Shown here: positions 61,489-64,000 of the stretch, piece by piece | How the letters are laid out: each line of letters opens with the position of its first letter | How positions within the stretch are numbered: the first letter of the stretch is position 1 | Assembly (NCBI GenBank): GCA_051294375.1 | Contig: CM119268.1 | Coordinates: 4,921,878 to 4,985,877, forward strand | DNA: 64,000 nucleotides | DNA from: Paraspadella gotoi | Taxonomy: Eukaryota; Chaetognatha | Reading direction: 5' to 3' | The notes under the pieces: model-generated | Seen by the model: only the letters and a program-made list of their open reading frames with translations | Told to the model about the DNA's origin: nothing | Databases searched by the model: none | Translations under genes and position numbers: made by a program

Positions 61489-63333
61489 ATGGCCTCTCCC
61501 CCCACGCGCTCAAAAGTTAGTACCGATCAATCAAAGTGTGAGGTGTAATTAGAAATTAACGTTACAAAAACTTATAAATATTAGTATTACCAGTAATAAC
61601 CCTTAACTACTCATTGAGAGAAATTAACCTTATCTCCCATTTTTGTTCAGTTTAGTTTTTTTGGGAATTTTTAATGAATACTTCTTAAAAGTAACGGTGT
61701 ATAATATTTAACTATAAATAGGACTAAATGTTTCCAGAAGACAACAATAACAATTATCATCCAATTCCCTATAAAAAATTCAAATAGAACAAAATTTAAA
61801 TGAAATGCTTGTAAGAAACTATAAAATACAATTGAGTTAACATTTTTAGATACTAAAAATTTACTTTTATATGTAGTAAAAGAACTCGTTTGACATTTTT
61901 AAACCCAAGTACGTATATTTTGTTTATCAGTTTTGCGCTATTTAAACACTTGTTTCCCTCGTTAGCGCTCCCCACGTCGGACAGCTCCTGATCAAAATTC
62001 TTCGCCCATCGTTGGGTCTCAGGTAAGGTTCTTCTGTAAATACAGGCATACATTAATTACAATATTCAAAGCAAATTTATCCACCACCCAAAAATAGGGA
62101 ACCTCGTTGCCGTCTTCTCGACCGCCTTCCTATTACGAAGACTCAACACAAATCACGGCCCCTACCTTCTCGTCTCCGCCCGGGCCTTACCTCGCTCAGC
62201 AAACCGCCCCTTACTTCACTCACCCACCCGCCTACGCGCGCATCGAGGGATCGCCGAATCCCCGTGCGTCTTGGGCACCGCCTTCTCTTGCTTCCGGCTC
62301 TTTCATCGGCGCCGGTTGGCCCAAAAAATCCGGTCAAGCGGAAGCCGTTCGTCCCCCGGCTTACAGCTTGAGTCACCATCCTCCCACGGGTTGGTTAATT
62401 TTGCCGGGGTGGGGGGCGGATATTAAGACAAGGAACTTTCTTTCTAAAGTTATATCAATTTCATACAATTTCATACAATTGATAAACATGTAATTAATCG
62501 TTAAATGAGGATGTTCCGATCGAAGACTGTACTGCCAAGCCTTAAAAATTCACCCTTCTACATCCCGTCCCTTTCACCCCTCAACTACCCCGTGACCGCC
62601 CCTTCCAGGACCCTCCACGATATCCTCCAGCTTGCCGTCGTGCGGCAAAGACGATCTCGAGACGAAAACGCGGCGAGCCCTGGACTTTGAGGGCGAAGGG
62701 GGCCGCCCTTTGGATTTGAACGAGGGTCCGCCCCCTTACGAAGACGTCGTCGGTTCCTCGGGCAGGACTCCGATCATTGGACAAGGGTATGTTCTCTTAG
62801 GAAAATGTTTATTCCTCATTACCCGATCAAAATTCTGCGGTTGAATGGTGATTCAGTATTTTTATTTCTTGTGATATAAATACATATAAATAATTTTCTA
62901 AAGAAGTTTTGAAATAATTTACCGAGGAGTGAGGGATAGCATTTAATACGCAGATCCAGAATTATGAGAGAGAGTGTGTGTGTGTGTGTGAAAATCAAGT
63001 GAAGTTCTGTCCGCTCAACCTCGCTTTCCGACTTACGACACGTCTCCTTCTTGAATCAATTACCAATTAAATCTAATTAGGCCAATTGCGTTGTTAGTAT
63101 GGGGGCTCGTCGTTTGGTCCATTTCAAATGACATCCTTAAGTTGCCTTGACACATTCCCGTCCCCATATTATTTTTTTATAGGCCTCCTTCGACCCGGAA
63201 TGGCCAGTCTAGTGGCGCCACCGAATCTTCAACGTCGGTGACGATGGCCGGCGATCGAATGATGGTGACGAACCGGAACTATCACGCGCCTTCGAACAAT
63301 CTGGTCGCAAGGCGGGCGGCGAGGTACAGGTAG
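61489..63333 (+). CDS. PPxY-motif, proline-rich protein, five exons
   Basis: Exons 61966-62022, 62098-62389, 62609-62786 and 63183-63333 join with matching phases (0, 1, 2) and end in TAG. A first exon at 61489-61542 (ATGG context, MASPPTRSKVSTDQSKCE, donor GAG|GTGTAA, phase 0) is plausible but less sure. The protein, about 244 residues, is Pro/Ser-rich and has four PPxY-type sites: PPSY and PPAY in exon 3, a second PPAY near its end, and PPPY in exon 4, plus a basic C-terminus (ARRAARYR). PPxY motifs are docking sites for WW domains, for example of NEDD4-family ubiquitin ligases. No membrane segment or enzyme domain is visible, so I infer a WW-domain ligand or adaptor. The donor of exon 3 (GG|GTTGGT) is weak. 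Family not recognised. Confidence 0.65.
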
Positions 63334-63399
63334 TCTTGGGTTATAAATTACTATTATTGTAGATATCTGTACTATTTTGATTAATTATTAATAATAATT

Positions 63400-63428
63400 A
63401 ATAAATAATGGTAAACATCTTAAATAAA
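63400..63428 (+). terminator. Candidate polyadenylation signals of the PPxY gene
   Basis: AATAAA occurs at 63400-63405 and again at 63423-63428, 67-95 bases after the stop codon, in an AT-rich stretch followed by a T-rich run near 63460. Confidence 0.4.
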
Positions 63429-64000
63429 AAGTTTAGAAATCAATGTCGATAATTTCTTCTTTTTTTTTCCCTTTCTTTACTTTTATTTATTATTTTGCCA
63501 TCGTTTTTTATTCTCCGGAGGATATAGCCGTCAACCGTATTAAAAAAAAATCCTATTCACAAGATATTAGGTCGTTAATATTGTCTTATGCAAGGTCAGT
63601 ATGAATTTCAAACGGACTGTTGTATTCGTAAATCTTGTTTCTAAAATTGTCAGCAGTAATTGTTGTATTTTATTTCTGAATAAGAATGACGTTGAATTTC
63701 AAGTGCGAATCATTTTTTCCTAAGTTCATACATACTAGGCACAACATATGGTAAATTAAATTTAAGATAAAAAAAGGAAAAGAAAAAACTTTCCATTAGA
63801 CGTTTCGACGTTTTGAACACGAAAGCCCCTTTTTTTATTTTTTCTTTCTCGTAAAAATAACAAATGGTGAGATGCCAAACTCCAAAGATCTGCTTCGGAT
63901 CAAGTTACTTTTTCTGCTCCGTTTTTTGAGCCCGGGCAGTTTTTTTTTTTTTAAGTGCAACAGTAACGTTCAAGTAAACTCTCAAGAATCTTAGTACATT
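63429..64000. other. Downstream region, nothing recognised
   Basis: AT-rich sequence to the end of the window with poly-T/poly-A runs (63457-63468, 63941-63953). No open frame or repeat family is recognised. Confidence 0.6.

Overview
The window is animal nuclear DNA: AT-rich, intron-dense, with canonical GT/AG splicing, tRNA-derived SINE-like repeats, a mariner-type miniature element and very many (GA)n/(CT)n tracts. A foraging-like cGMP-dependent kinase, a tail-anchored flavin monooxygenase and a SOCS-box protein fit an invertebrate. I cannot name the species.

Four runs of exactly 25 N (7060-7084, 16886-16910, 26084-26108, 38280-38304) divide it into five contig pieces, A to E. They overlap each other and are not a simple collinear order. 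A (1-7059) is a second, indel-rich copy of about 8980-15167 in B. B (7085-16885) holds exons 1-8 (by my numbering) of a cGMP-dependent protein kinase (PKG). C (16911-26083) is chimeric: it holds inverted copies of the PKG exon 8 region and of PKG exons 15-10, joined at GA tracts. D (26109-38279) holds PKG exons 9-16 and exons 1-5 of a flavin-containing monooxygenase (FMO). E (38305-64000) repeats PKG exons 15-16 and the FMO start (overlap with D 32487-38279), then runs into single-copy sequence. The many PKG and FMO look-alikes are therefore one PKG gene and one FMO gene shown more than once. Presence/absence of a SINE-like insert (29075-29363) and of a 680-bp insert (621-1300) suggests that some copies are the two haplotypes, with base errors on top.

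Real genes, left to right: PKG (+, B plus D; two coiled-coil exons, pseudosubstrate, two cyclic-nucleotide-binding domains, kinase, AGC tail); FMO (+, eight exons 41193-48095 in E, 558 aa with a C-terminal membrane anchor); a four-exon SOCS-box protein (-, 52147-49567, 251 aa) assembled here from phase-matched exons; two unassigned phase-0 exons (-, 56632-56414); and a PPxY-motif protein (+, about 61489-63333). Between them lie a Penelope-like GIY-YIG remnant, an 851-bp mariner-type MITE, degenerate repeat arrays and long stretches with no recognisable coding content. I see no operon or dedicated multi-gene system. The genes look like independent neighbours, and the most unusual features are the allelic/assembly structure and the GA-tract load.
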